50,073 nt of DNA from Prevotella sp. (lineage in GTDB: Bacteria; Bacteroidota; Bacteroidia; Bacteroidales; Bacteroidaceae), in assembly GCA_017619445.1 (NCBI GenBank), contig JAFZSI010000037.1:1-50073 (forward strand), in the 5' to 3' direction. Shown here in pieces: positions 1-6,884 of the stretch. Every line of letters begins with the position of its first letter. Position 1 is the stretch's first letter. Both the position numbers and the translations under genes were made by a program. A model generated the notes under the pieces. It searched no databases. It was not told the origin of the DNA and was given only the letters and a program-made list of their open reading frames with translations.

Positions 1-1211
1 ACCTCCTCGGCGATGGTGATGGCGTTCTTGTTCACCTCGTGGATGAGCAGGTTGGCCAGCGTCAGGTAGCAGATGGCGTTGTCGTCCTCGTGGCCGTTGA
101 AATAGTCGCCGTAGCCGCCGAAAGCCTCACCAAGGCCGTGGCTGTAGTAGAGCATGGAGGTGACACCGTCGAAGCGGAAACCGTCGAAATGGAACTCCTC
201 GAGCCAGTACTTGCAGTTGGAGAGCAGGAAGTGAATCACCTCGTCCTTGCCATAGTCGAAGCACAGCGAATCCCATGCGGGATGCTCGTGGCGGTCGCCA
301 GCATAGAAGAACTGGTTGGGGTCACCACAGAGGTTGCCTAAGCCCTCCACCTCGTTCTTCACGGCGTGCGAGTGAACGATGTCCATGATGACGGCAATGC
401 CGTTCTGGTGGGCGGTGTCTATCAACTCCTTCAGTTCCTCGGGCGTGCCGAAACGGCTGCTGGCCGCAAAGAACGAACTGACATGATAGCCAAACGAGCC
501 ATAGTAGGGATGCTCCTGAATGGCCATAATCTGAATGCAGTTGTAGCCGTCGTTGATGACGCGCGGCAGCACGTTGTCCTTGAACTCAGTGTAGGTGCCT
601 ACCTTCTCGGCATCCTCACCCATACCAATGTGGCACTCGTAGATGAGCAATGGAGAGGTGTTGGGACGGAATTTATTTTTCTTCCACGTGTAGGGCTTCT
701 CGGGATTCCATACCTGTGCGGAGAAAATCTTGGTTTGCTCGTCCTGCACCACACGGCGCGTCCAGGCAGGAATGCGCTCGCCCTCGCCGCCGTTCCAGCG
801 CACTTTCATCTTGTAGAGCTGGCCGTGCTTCAGCGCTTTCTCCGAGAGTTTGAGCTCCCAGTTGCCAGTGCCCTCAATACGCTTGCACTTGTATTTCTCG
901 CTCTCCTGCCAGTCGTTGAAATCGCCGATGAGATAGATTTCCGTGGCGTTGGGCGCCCACTCGCGGAACACCCATCCGCGTGCCTGCTTGTGCAGCCCGT
1001 AGTACAGATGACCAGAGGCGAAGTCGCTCAGCGTCTTCTTGCCGTTACGGGTCAGCTGGCCGAGTTTCCACAGGGCGTGGTCGTGCCTACCCTGAATGGC
1101 ACCCTCAAACGGCTCCAACCAGGGGTCGTTCTTCACGAGTCCAATATGCTTTATTTCCGTCTTTTTTTTCGTTGCTGCTTTCTTTGGCGCAACCTTTTTT
1201 GTTCCATTCAT
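1..1211 (-). CDS. glgB: 1,4-alpha-glucan branching enzyme, eukaryotic type (5' part only)
   Basis: The gene runs off the left edge, so about 403 N-terminal residues are present and the C-terminus is missing. The ATG at 1211 gives a Lys-rich leader, then a CBM48-like region (WVFREWAPNA, near residue 78) and the start of a GH13 barrel. Visible GH13 signatures are DIVHSHAVKN (region I) and GFRFDGVTSM (region II, with the catalytic Asp); the window ends in NAITIAEE, which holds the acid/base Glu of region III. HSHAVKN together with TSMLYYSHG is typical of the GBE1-like (GH13_8) enzymes that Bacteroidetes carry rather than the E. coli form. The enzyme would introduce alpha-1,6 branches into glycogen in the cytoplasm. 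The MORN gene lies upstream on the same strand, 71 bp away. Family assignment is firm. Confidence 0.93.
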   Translation of the reverse strand, partial: MNGTKKVAPKKAATKKKTEIKHIGLVKNDPWLEPFEGAIQGRHDHALWKLGQLTRNGKKTLSDFASGHLYYGLHKQARGWVFREWAPNATEIYLIGDFNDWQESEKYKCKRIEGTGNWELKLSEKALKHGQLYKMKVRWNGGEGERIPAWTRRVVQDEQTKIFSAQVWNPEKPYTWKKNKFRPNTSPLLIYECHIGMGEDAEKVGTYTEFKDNVLPRVINDGYNCIQIMAIQEHPYYGSFGYHVSSFFAASSRFGTPEELKELIDTAHQNGIAVIMDIVHSHAVKNEVEGLGNLCGDPNQFFYAGDRHEHPAWDSLCFDYGKDEVIHFLLSNCKYWLEEFHFDGFRFDGVTSMLYYSHGLGEAFGGYGDYFNGHEDDNAICYLTLANLLIHEVNKNAITIAEE

Positions 1212-1232
1212 ATTATATACGATTTAGGGTTT

Positions 1233-1290
1233 CTCAATGCTCAACTCTCAATTGTCAATTAACAATTGTCAATTCTCAATTATCAATTCC
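1233..1290. repeat. Degenerate short-word repeat (TCAATTGTC type)
   Basis: Successive words such as TCAATTGTCAATT, AACAATTGTC and TCTCAATTATCAATT fill the gap between glgB and the MORN gene and supply the MORN stop codon. Similar word repeats occur at 30098-30134, 31131-31170 and 45449-45570. Function unknown. Confidence 0.75.
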
Positions 1291-2392
1291 TCTTCCTGCC
1301 GTTCTCATATACGCCGCTCTCCTTCACGTTGCCGTTGCGGTCTTTTATCACATACTTTCCGTCGCGCTTGTCGTCGCGGTAAGAACCTTCAAAGCGCGTG
1401 CCGTTCTTGTCCTCCTCAATGGCCTTACCGTTGCGCTTACCGTTCTTGTAGATGCCCTTGAACTTGCTGCCGTCGGCCAGGTGGATAATCACCTCACCAT
1501 TGGCCGCACCCTCAAGGAATCCGCCTTCAATCACGTCGCCGTTCTTCTTCACCAACTTGCCGTGGCCCGTCTGCTTGTCGTTCTTCCAGCCGCCGCTGTA
1601 GGTGTCGCCATTCTTCCACACGAGCGTGCCGTTTCCGTCTTTCTCGCCATTCTGGAAGTGGCCCGTATATTTGTCACCGTTGGCATAGGTGAAGATACCC
1701 TGCCCCGTTCGCTCTCCATTCTCATAGCCACCCTCGTACACGTCGCCGTTGGCAAACTTGTAGATTCCTTTGCCGTGCTGCACGTCGTTCTTCCATTCGC
1801 CTGTATAAACGTCGCCGTCGGCATAGCGGTTGGTGCCGCGCCCCGAGCGCTCGTTGTTCACCCACATGCCGTTGTAGGAACTGCCGTCGGCCCAGTCGAA
1901 GAATCCCCTGCCCCACTTCTTGTCGTTCTTCCATTCGCCGTCGTAGTAGGCACCCGACGCATAGGTGTATTTGCCTTTTCCGCTGCGCTTGTCCTGATAC
2001 CAGTTGCCGTCGTAGCGGTCGCCGTTATAGTAGTACATGATGCCGTGCCCCTGCTGGTAGTCGCGGAACCACAGGCCCACATACTTGTTGTTGTTCATGA
2101 AATAGTACGTGCCCTGTCCGTGCTGCTGGTCCTGAAACCATTCGCCCTCGTATTTCTCTCCGTCAGAAAAAGTATATACGCCATAGCCCTGACGCTTACC
2201 CTTCTCATACTGACCCTCAAACGTGTCACCGTTCTTGAACAGCGTGTTTCCCTTGCCGTGAGGCTTGCCCGAGAGCATCTCGCCCTTATACTGACCACCG
2301 TCGCGCGTGGTGCACGAGCCTATAGATATTTTCTGAGAGAATCCTGCTACGGGCAGGAACAAAAACATTGCCAATAATATATTATGTTTCAC
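1283..2392 (-). CDS. Exported MORN-repeat protein (14 repeats)
   Basis: This 369-aa protein starts at a GTG at 2392, which gives a good signal peptide ending in VAGFSQ; an internal ATG nine codons in would shorten it badly. The rest, from about residue 30, is a nearly unbroken run of 14 MORN repeats of 23 residues each, of the form YxGxWxxxxxxGxGxxxxxxGD. There is no second domain. MORN repeats form extended beta-hairpin ladders that bind lipids or proteins, and here the ladder would lie in the periplasm or at the cell surface. A well-formed promoter lies at 2457-2487. Being just upstream of glgB on the same strand may mean co-transcription. Precise function unknown. Confidence 0.85.
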   Translation of the reverse strand: MKHNILLAMFLFLPVAGFSQKISIGSCTTRDGGQYKGEMLSGKPHGKGNTLFKNGDTFEGQYEKGKRQGYGVYTFSDGEKYEGEWFQDQQHGQGTYYFMNNNKYVGLWFRDYQQGHGIMYYYNGDRYDGNWYQDKRSGKGKYTYASGAYYDGEWKNDKKWGRGFFDWADGSSYNGMWVNNERSGRGTNRYADGDVYTGEWKNDVQHGKGIYKFANGDVYEGGYENGERTGQGIFTYANGDKYTGHFQNGEKDGNGTLVWKNGDTYSGGWKNDKQTGHGKLVKKNGDVIEGGFLEGAANGEVIIHLADGSKFKGIYKNGKRNGKAIEEDKNGTRFEGSYRDDKRDGKYVIKDRNGNVKESGVYENGRKRN

Positions 2393-2456
2393 TTTTATTT
2401 CGTTTTTATGGGGTTCAACTTCATTAAAAATCCGTCAGGATTTCGATTTCAACTTA

Positions 2457-2487
2457 CAAAACTAAGAAAAAACCTCCACACGACAAA
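2457..2487 (-). promoter_or_regulatory. Promoter of the MORN gene
   Basis: On the minus strand TTTG (2484-2487) is followed after exactly 19 bp by TAGTTTTG (2457-2464), matching the Bacteroidetes primary sigma consensus TTTG-N19-21-TAnnTTTG. Transcription would begin near 2450, leaving a leader of about 58 nt with a small AAATCC/GGATTT hairpin at 2428-2443. Confidence 0.8.
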
Positions 2488-2590
2488 ACATTTTTTACTT
2501 TATTCATATTTCACAAAACATTATTTATAATTATTAGGAACTGAACAAACAAATCGGGAATAATACTTCCCGGGTTTCATACTGATTTTG

Positions 2591-2654
2591 CAAAGTATTG
2601 CTTTAGTAAAATAAAACAGCACGTGGCGATGAAATTCTCTAGAGAATTTGGTGT
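2591..2654 (+). repeat. 21/22-bp modular repeat, copy 1
   Basis: Two 21-bp units begin at 2591 (CAAAGT, with TTTA at positions 12-15) and 2612 (TAAAAC). They are followed in register by a 22-bp core at 2633 whose centre, 2632-2649, is the perfect palindrome AAATTCTCTAGAGAATTT. It lies between the divergent MORN and kdsB genes and ends 18 bp before the kdsB -7 element. Same family as the arrays near 18.1, 23.1, 28.7, 36.8 and 47.2 kb. Confidence 0.85.
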
Positions 2655-2672
2655 TATTTCATGCGTTTTGCG

Positions 2673-2680
2673 TATCTTTG
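2673..2680 (+). promoter_or_regulatory. Probable -7 element for kdsB
   Basis: TATCTTTG fits TAnnTTTG. The nearest upstream TTTG (2647-2650) is 22 bp away, slightly long, and lies inside the palindromic core of repeat copy 1. The repeat may therefore contribute to this promoter. Confidence 0.6.
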
Positions 2681-2731
2681 CCGCAAAACAAATAGTTAAT
2701 GTTGAAAAACAGACCTATAAAAACAAAGTAT

Positions 2732-3490
2732 ATGAAATTCATTGGAGTGATTCCCGCCCGTTACGCCTCGACGCGTTTTCCGGGCAAGCCGTTGGCAATG
2801 CTTGGTGGCAAGCGTGTGATAGAAAGAGTGTATGAGCAGGTGGCCGGGGTGATTGAGGACTGCTATGTGGCTACGGACGACGAGCGTATATATAATGCGG
2901 TGGAAGCGTTCGGCGGTCGCGCGGTGATGACTTCGAAAGACCATAAGAGCGGCACAGACCGCATTGAGGAGGCTGTGACGAAGATTGGCGGAGAGTTTGA
3001 CGTGGTGGTGAACGTGCAGGGCGACGAGCCGTTTATACGACGTGAGCAGATAGAAACGGTCTGCCGGTGTTTCGACGACCAGCAGACGCAGATAGCCACG
3101 CTTGGCAAGCCTTTCGGCACGAACGGCTGCATGGAGGCAATTGAAAACCCGAACTCGCCAAAGATAGTTGTCAATAACCAGGGCTACGCCATGTATTTCA
3201 GCCGTAGCGTGATTCCTTTTGTGCGGGGTGTGGAGCGCGGCGAATGGACGGCGCACTACCCTTTCTTAAAGCACATCGGACTATATGCCTACCGCACGGA
3301 GGTGCTGGCCGCGGTCACACGGCTTCCGCAGTCGTCGCTTGAGGTGGCTGAAAGCCTGGAGCAACTGCGCTGGCTGCAGAACGGTTATAGAATAAAAGTG
3401 GGACTGACAGATGTGGAGACGGTGGGTATTGATACACCCGAGGACTTGGAAAAAGCAGAAAGATTTCTTTTAATGCACAATGAAAAATAA
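2732..3490 (+). CDS. kdsB: 3-deoxy-manno-octulosonate cytidylyltransferase (CMP-Kdo synthetase)
   Basis: KdsB activates Kdo with CTP for lipid A-core synthesis in the cytoplasm. The protein from ATG 2732 has 252 residues, the usual length, and opens with IGVIPARYASTRFPGKPL, the nucleotide-binding signature of the family. VNVQGDEPFI (metal and CTP site), HIGLYAYR and a C-terminal GIDTPEDLE are also present. An upstream in-frame ATG at 2699 would add 11 residues before this motif and is less likely, since the -7 element at 2673-2680 places the transcript start close to it. The gene stands alone and converges on the lipoprotein gene with 7 bp between stop codons. Confidence 0.95.
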   Translation: MKFIGVIPARYASTRFPGKPLAMLGGKRVIERVYEQVAGVIEDCYVATDDERIYNAVEAFGGRAVMTSKDHKSGTDRIEEAVTKIGGEFDVVVNVQGDEPFIRREQIETVCRCFDDQQTQIATLGKPFGTNGCMEAIENPNSPKIVVNNQGYAMYFSRSVIPFVRGVERGEWTAHYPFLKHIGLYAYRTEVLAAVTRLPQSSLEVAESLEQLRWLQNGYRIKVGLTDVETVGIDTPEDLEKAERFLLMHNEK

Positions 3491-3497
3491 TGATTCA

Positions 3498-4307
3498 TTA
3501 AGCATTACCATTATCTACCCGTAGGGAAAGTTGGCCGGCATAGGAGATAATGACCTCCACCACATAACTGCTGGGACTGTCGGGAATGCAGAGCATGGCG
3601 TTGTAGTGGACGCCCTGCTCGTCAAGCCGCCCGAATTCAAAGTCGCTGAGCACACTCTGACGGAGAAAATCCTGTGGAACCTGCTTGGCAAAGTCTTTCT
3701 TGTAGAAATCTTTTGAAAACACCTTGCGCGCTCCGTTGAACACGCTGATGTGGATGATGTTGTCGTAGTAGATGTTCTGCACCTCTACACCCTCGTCGTT
3801 GTAGGATGAGGCATACACTTTATAGGTGGTGGGGTTCACTTGCACGTAGCAATGGTAGCGCTCGTTGTTAAAGACAACCACCGTGTCGCGCTTGATGAGT
3901 TTGCGCTGATTGACGGTTAGCACGCGCTTTTCCTCGAATGAGAAAATGTCGTCGGGGTCCTCGCTTTTCACCAGTCGCACGGCCTCGTTGTTCTGATTCT
4001 TGAAGATGAACAGGTGTTCGCCCTGCTTGACGATGGGATATTTCACGGTCTTCTCGCCCTTGAGCACCAGCGTGTCGCCGATAACCATGAAATGCACAGG
4101 CATGCTCATGCTGTCTGGATAGAGAATAGAGTCGCCCACAGCACGGAAGGCCACATCACCAGCGTCTTCGTTCAACCAAATGCCCTGCAACATCTGCTTG
4201 GCTTTCTTGTTCTCCTTTACAACAGGCGCAGACGGCTGCTCCTGACGGGTTTTCTTGCAACCTGCCAGGCAAACAATAAGCAGCAAAAGATAGGTGAAGT
4301 TTCTCAT
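3498..4307 (-). CDS. Hypothetical lipoprotein (possibly DUF4738)
   Basis: The 269-aa product starts with a type II signal peptide and lipobox (LAGC, Cys17), so it should be a lipid-anchored envelope protein. After a charged linker (residues 20-38) comes a beta-rich region opening with MLQGIWLNEDAG; this start resembles small lipocalin-like or DUF4738-type Bacteroidetes lipoproteins, but I cannot confirm a family. No catalytic motif is visible. It lies 100 bp downstream of rfbC on the same strand and could be co-transcribed. No terminator is visible in the 7-bp gap to the kdsB stop. Confidence 0.75.
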   Translation of the reverse strand: MRNFTYLLLLIVCLAGCKKTRQEQPSAPVVKENKKAKQMLQGIWLNEDAGDVAFRAVGDSILYPDSMSMPVHFMVIGDTLVLKGEKTVKYPIVKQGEHLFIFKNQNNEAVRLVKSEDPDDIFSFEEKRVLTVNQRKLIKRDTVVVFNNERYHCYVQVNPTTYKVYASSYNDEGVEVQNIYYDNIIHISVFNGARKVFSKDFYKKDFAKQVPQDFLRQSVLSDFEFGRLDEQGVHYNAMLCIPDSPSSYVVEVIISYAGQLSLRVDNGNA

Positions 4308-4407
4308 CTGTCGGTGTTGTTTGGTGAATAGTTTTGGGTTTTTAAGATGAATGAGCGTTGGTTTTACCTTTATATTATTGTGGGTTCTCGAAAGTGGAAG
4401 TGCTGAA

Positions 4408-4956
4408 TTATTCGAACAGCACGGCTTCTTTCAGGCTGAGAGCCTTGAGGTCTTTGTCGCTCAGCAGCATGTCCTTGGCTTCGATGGGCCATTCGATGCC
4501 TATATCAGGGTCATCGAAACGGATGCTTGCCTCGGCTTGAGGCGCATAAATATTATCTACCTTGTATGTAAACACAGCCTCGGGACTGAGAACTAAGAAT
4601 CCGTGGGCGAATCCGCGGGGAATGAAGAACTGACGCTTGTTCTCGTCGCTCAACTCCACCATGACATGCTGGCCGAACGTGGGCGAACTCTTGCGGATAT
4701 CAACAGCCACATCTATCACACATCCCTTGATGACCCTCACCAGCTTGGCCTGAGAGTAGTCGCCCTTCTGGTAGTGCAAGCCACGGAGCACGCCATAGCT
4801 TGACTTCGATTCGTTGTCCTGAATGAAATCGGTCTTACCAACATGAGCCTCAAACTCATCTTTCTTGAATGCTTCGAAGAAATAGCCGCGTGCATCTTTG
4901 AAAACCTTCGGCTCAATGATATAGACCCCTTCAATCTTAGTTTTCTTATAGTCCAT
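4408..4956 (-). CDS. rfbC: dTDP-4-dehydrorhamnose 3,5-epimerase
   Basis: RfbC (RmlC) epimerises dTDP-4-keto-6-deoxyglucose at C3 and C5 for dTDP-L-rhamnose synthesis. From ATG 4956 the protein has 182 residues, the family length. It shows the cupin signatures YGVLRGLHYQ (catalytic His61), VIDVAVDIRKSSPTFG, and FIPRGFAHGFLVLS. A longer reading frame back to 5121 would start upstream of the -7 element at 4995-5002, so 4956 is chosen. The other rml genes (A, B, D) are not nearby; the gene stands alone, divergent from the HU-CCDC81/SPOR gene. Confidence 0.94.
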   Translation of the reverse strand: MDYKKTKIEGVYIIEPKVFKDARGYFFEAFKKDEFEAHVGKTDFIQDNESKSSYGVLRGLHYQKGDYSQAKLVRVIKGCVIDVAVDIRKSSPTFGQHVMVELSDENKRQFFIPRGFAHGFLVLSPEAVFTYKVDNIYAPQAEASIRFDDPDIGIEWPIEAKDMLLSDKDLKALSLKEAVLFE

Positions 4957-4994
4957 TGTTTGTCTATTGGGATAGTACAATATGAAAACAGATG

Positions 4995-5002
4995 CAAAAG
5001 TA
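4995..5002 (-). promoter_or_regulatory. -7 element for rfbC
   Basis: TACTTTTG on the minus strand lies about 40 nt before the start codon. A good -33 TTTG is not visible at standard spacing. It is divergent from the promoter at 5064-5095. Confidence 0.6.
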
Positions 5003-5063
5003 AGAATAAAATTTGGGATATGAGAACAATTTGCAGCCTTTTTTGTTTTTAAACGTTTTTTTA

Positions 5064-5095
5064 TTTGCAGATTTCGGGAAAAAACGCTAATTTTG
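5064..5095 (+). promoter_or_regulatory. Promoter of the HU-CCDC81/SPOR gene
   Basis: TTTG (5064-5067), 20 bp, then TAATTTTG (5088-5095): a full match to the Bacteroidetes consensus. The predicted transcript start, 5-7 nt beyond the final G, coincides with the GTG at 5101, which implies a leaderless mRNA. Confidence 0.8.
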
Positions 5096-5100
5096 CACTT

Positions 5101-6210
5101 GTGATTGAACTTGAGAGACATATTGAGATTCTTTTATTGAGCAATGATTGTGTCATAGTTCCTGGACTTGGGGGATTTATGACAAATCATGTTGATGCCC
5201 GATACGACGACAGCGACGGAATGTTTCTGCCGCCGTTGCGCACGTTGGGCTTCAACCCCAAGCTGACGCTCAACGACAGTCTCTTGGCTCAATCCTATAT
5301 CGAAGCATACGACATCAGCTATCCTGAAGCCATCCACCGCATAGAGGACCAGGTGAACGAACTGCGTCAACATCTTGAGAATCAAGGAAATTATGAGCTG
5401 AACGACATTGGCACGCTCTTCCTAAACAACGAGGGAAATATTGAGTTCAATCCATGCGAGGCAGGCATTCTTACACCCTCGCTCTATGCCCTCAGTTCGT
5501 TTGAAATTGAGCGTCAAGTGACCACCGTTCCGTTCAAGACAAGCGAGATAAAGCAGCAACCCAACCGTCAGACAGACGTACAGCCAGCCGCTATCGTTCC
5601 CGCCACTTCCTCCCCACAGGAGGAGAACAACAAGGTGCCCGTGTCAGCAGAAAACGACGAGTCTGAGGAGAAAACAGCTCGTACGGTGAGTATTCGTGTA
5701 AGCGTGCTGCGCAACCTTGCTGCTGCCGCCGTGGTATTGCTGGCGTTCTTACTCTACTCCAATCCGTTGAGCGACAAGTCGCCCTCAACAGCCGCGATTG
5801 ACAGCAGCGTGCTGCTTAAGGTAATGCCGCGTAACGCTACTGTTGGCACGACAACGATTTCCAACGAGGCCAAAAGCACCAACTCAGAGGCAGAAAGTAA
5901 CAATAAGGAAACCGAAAGTTCAAAATCTGAAGTTCAAGATTCTAAGACGGAGGTTCAAGCTTCTAATGCCGAAGCACAGAATTCTGAGCCCTATTACACC
6001 CTGGTGCTGGCCAGCCATGTGACTAAGGCAAACGCCGCTGCATACGCCGATGAATTGAAGAAACAGGGCTTCGACGCACAAGTAATTACGCGCACTTCCA
6101 CAAAAGTTATTTACGGTAAGTTTGCTACCCAGAACGAAGCCTACAACAAACTCCACCAGCTGGCAGGCAACAAACCGTTCGCAGAGGCATGGGTGCTGAT
6201 GATTAAATAA
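5101..6210 (+). CDS. HU-CCDC81 and SPOR domain membrane protein
   Basis: From GTG 5101 the protein has 369 residues. The N-terminal 130 residues (IELERHIEILLLSNDCVIVP, then GLGGFM) are the Bacteroidetes HU-CCDC81 form of the HU/IHF fold. A low-complexity linker follows, a single transmembrane helix at about residues 195-213 (LAAAAVVLLAFLLYS), then a Ser/Glu-rich linker with five 7-residue repeats (EAESNNK, ETESSKS, EVQDSKT and so on), and a C-terminal SPOR domain (YYTLVLASHV onward). SPOR domains bind denuded septal peptidoglycan, so the protein could link an internal DNA- or protein-binding domain to the division-site wall. Known HU-CCDC81/SPOR proteins start at the same IELERHIE point, which together with the promoter supports GTG 5101. 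The FHA gene follows after 10 bp. Confidence 0.88.
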   Translation: MIELERHIEILLLSNDCVIVPGLGGFMTNHVDARYDDSDGMFLPPLRTLGFNPKLTLNDSLLAQSYIEAYDISYPEAIHRIEDQVNELRQHLENQGNYELNDIGTLFLNNEGNIEFNPCEAGILTPSLYALSSFEIERQVTTVPFKTSEIKQQPNRQTDVQPAAIVPATSSPQEENNKVPVSAENDESEEKTARTVSIRVSVLRNLAAAAVVLLAFLLYSNPLSDKSPSTAAIDSSVLLKVMPRNATVGTTTISNEAKSTNSEAESNNKETESSKSEVQDSKTEVQASNAEAQNSEPYYTLVLASHVTKANAAAYADELKKQGFDAQVITRTSTKVIYGKFATQNEAYNKLHQLAGNKPFAEAWVLMIK

Positions 6211-6220
6211 CCCCAAATCA

Positions 6221-6757
6221 ATGAAGCGAGTACGTTGTCCCAAATGCGACAGTTTCATCACGTTTGATGAAACAAAATACCAACCCGGACAGACTTTGGT
6301 TTTCCAATGCCCTGAATGCAACAAGCAGTTCGGCATACGTATGGGCGTGTCAAAACTCCGCAACACCCAAAAGGAAGAAAACCCCGACGAGAACGCTGAA
6401 GACAACGGCTGTGGTTCCATCGTGGTCATCGAGAACGTATTCCATTACAAGCAAGTAATTCCCCTGCGCATGGGCGACAACGTGATTGGACGTTACATGA
6501 AAGGCAACCCACGGTGCAACACCCCAATAGAGACCGTTGACCCCAGCGTGGACACCTGTCATTGTGTCATCCAGGTGTCGCGCGACAAGAAAGGCCGACT
6601 CCGCCACATCCTCCGCGACGGTCCGAGCAACACCGGCACTTTTGTTGACAACCAAATCCTCGGCGACCGCGAGCGCCGCATCATCTCTGATGGCACCCTC
6701 TTCACCATCGGAGCCACAAGTATTATCCTCAGGCTCACTAAAGATGATGATGTTTAG
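6221..6757 (+). CDS. Zinc-ribbon and FHA domain protein
   Basis: The 178-aa protein begins with a zinc ribbon of MJ0042 type (CPKC at 6-9, CPEC at about 30-33). An acidic linker leads to an FHA domain (about 75-170) with the usual signposts: IGRYMKGNP, the conserved His in DTCHCVIQV, and SNTGTFVDNQ. The canonical Ser-Arg before the His is replaced by Thr-Cys, so phosphothreonine binding may be altered. FHA domains recognise phosphothreonine peptides. The gene starts 10 bp after the HU-CCDC81/SPOR gene, so the two are very probably one operon and may work together at the envelope or division site; that is inference. Confidence 0.85.
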   Translation: MKRVRCPKCDSFITFDETKYQPGQTLVFQCPECNKQFGIRMGVSKLRNTQKEENPDENAEDNGCGSIVVIENVFHYKQVIPLRMGDNVIGRYMKGNPRCNTPIETVDPSVDTCHCVIQVSRDKKGRLRHILRDGPSNTGTFVDNQILGDRERRIISDGTLFTIGATSIILRLTKDDDV

Positions 6758-6821
6758 GTGTAAAGTAGCAAAAAGTCACGCATATCATCATTATTTTTAG
6801 GTATTTTTGTGGGAACAACAG

Positions 6822-6844
6822 CAAATGCAACTCGGTTGCATTTG
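6822..6844. promoter_or_regulatory. Perfect 10-bp inverted repeat upstream of feoAB (operator or terminator)
   Basis: CAAATGCAAC, spacer TCG, GTTGCATTTG: a perfect dyad of 10-bp arms ending 9 bp before the feoAB -7 element and covering the -33 position. The six T residues after it would also make it a terminator for the FHA gene. A repressor operator for an iron-uptake gene is an attractive reading, but the binding protein is unknown. Confidence 0.65.
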
Positions 6845-6853
6845 TTTTTTGTG

Positions 6854-6861
6854 TATCTTTG
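6854..6861 (+). promoter_or_regulatory. -7 element for feoAB
   Basis: TATCTTTG fits TAnnTTTG and lies 23 bp before the ATG at 6885. The -33 region lies inside the inverted repeat at 6822-6844, as expected if the dyad blocks polymerase. Confidence 0.7.
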
Positions 6862-6884
6862 CAAGCAGAAAGAAAGCGTTTGAT

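Noticed and set aside
980-2377. Long plus-strand ORF of 465 aa opposite the MORN gene
   Set aside because: It is Val/Ala-rich antisense of a repetitive gene with clear MORN repeats, promoter and signal peptide on the other strand.
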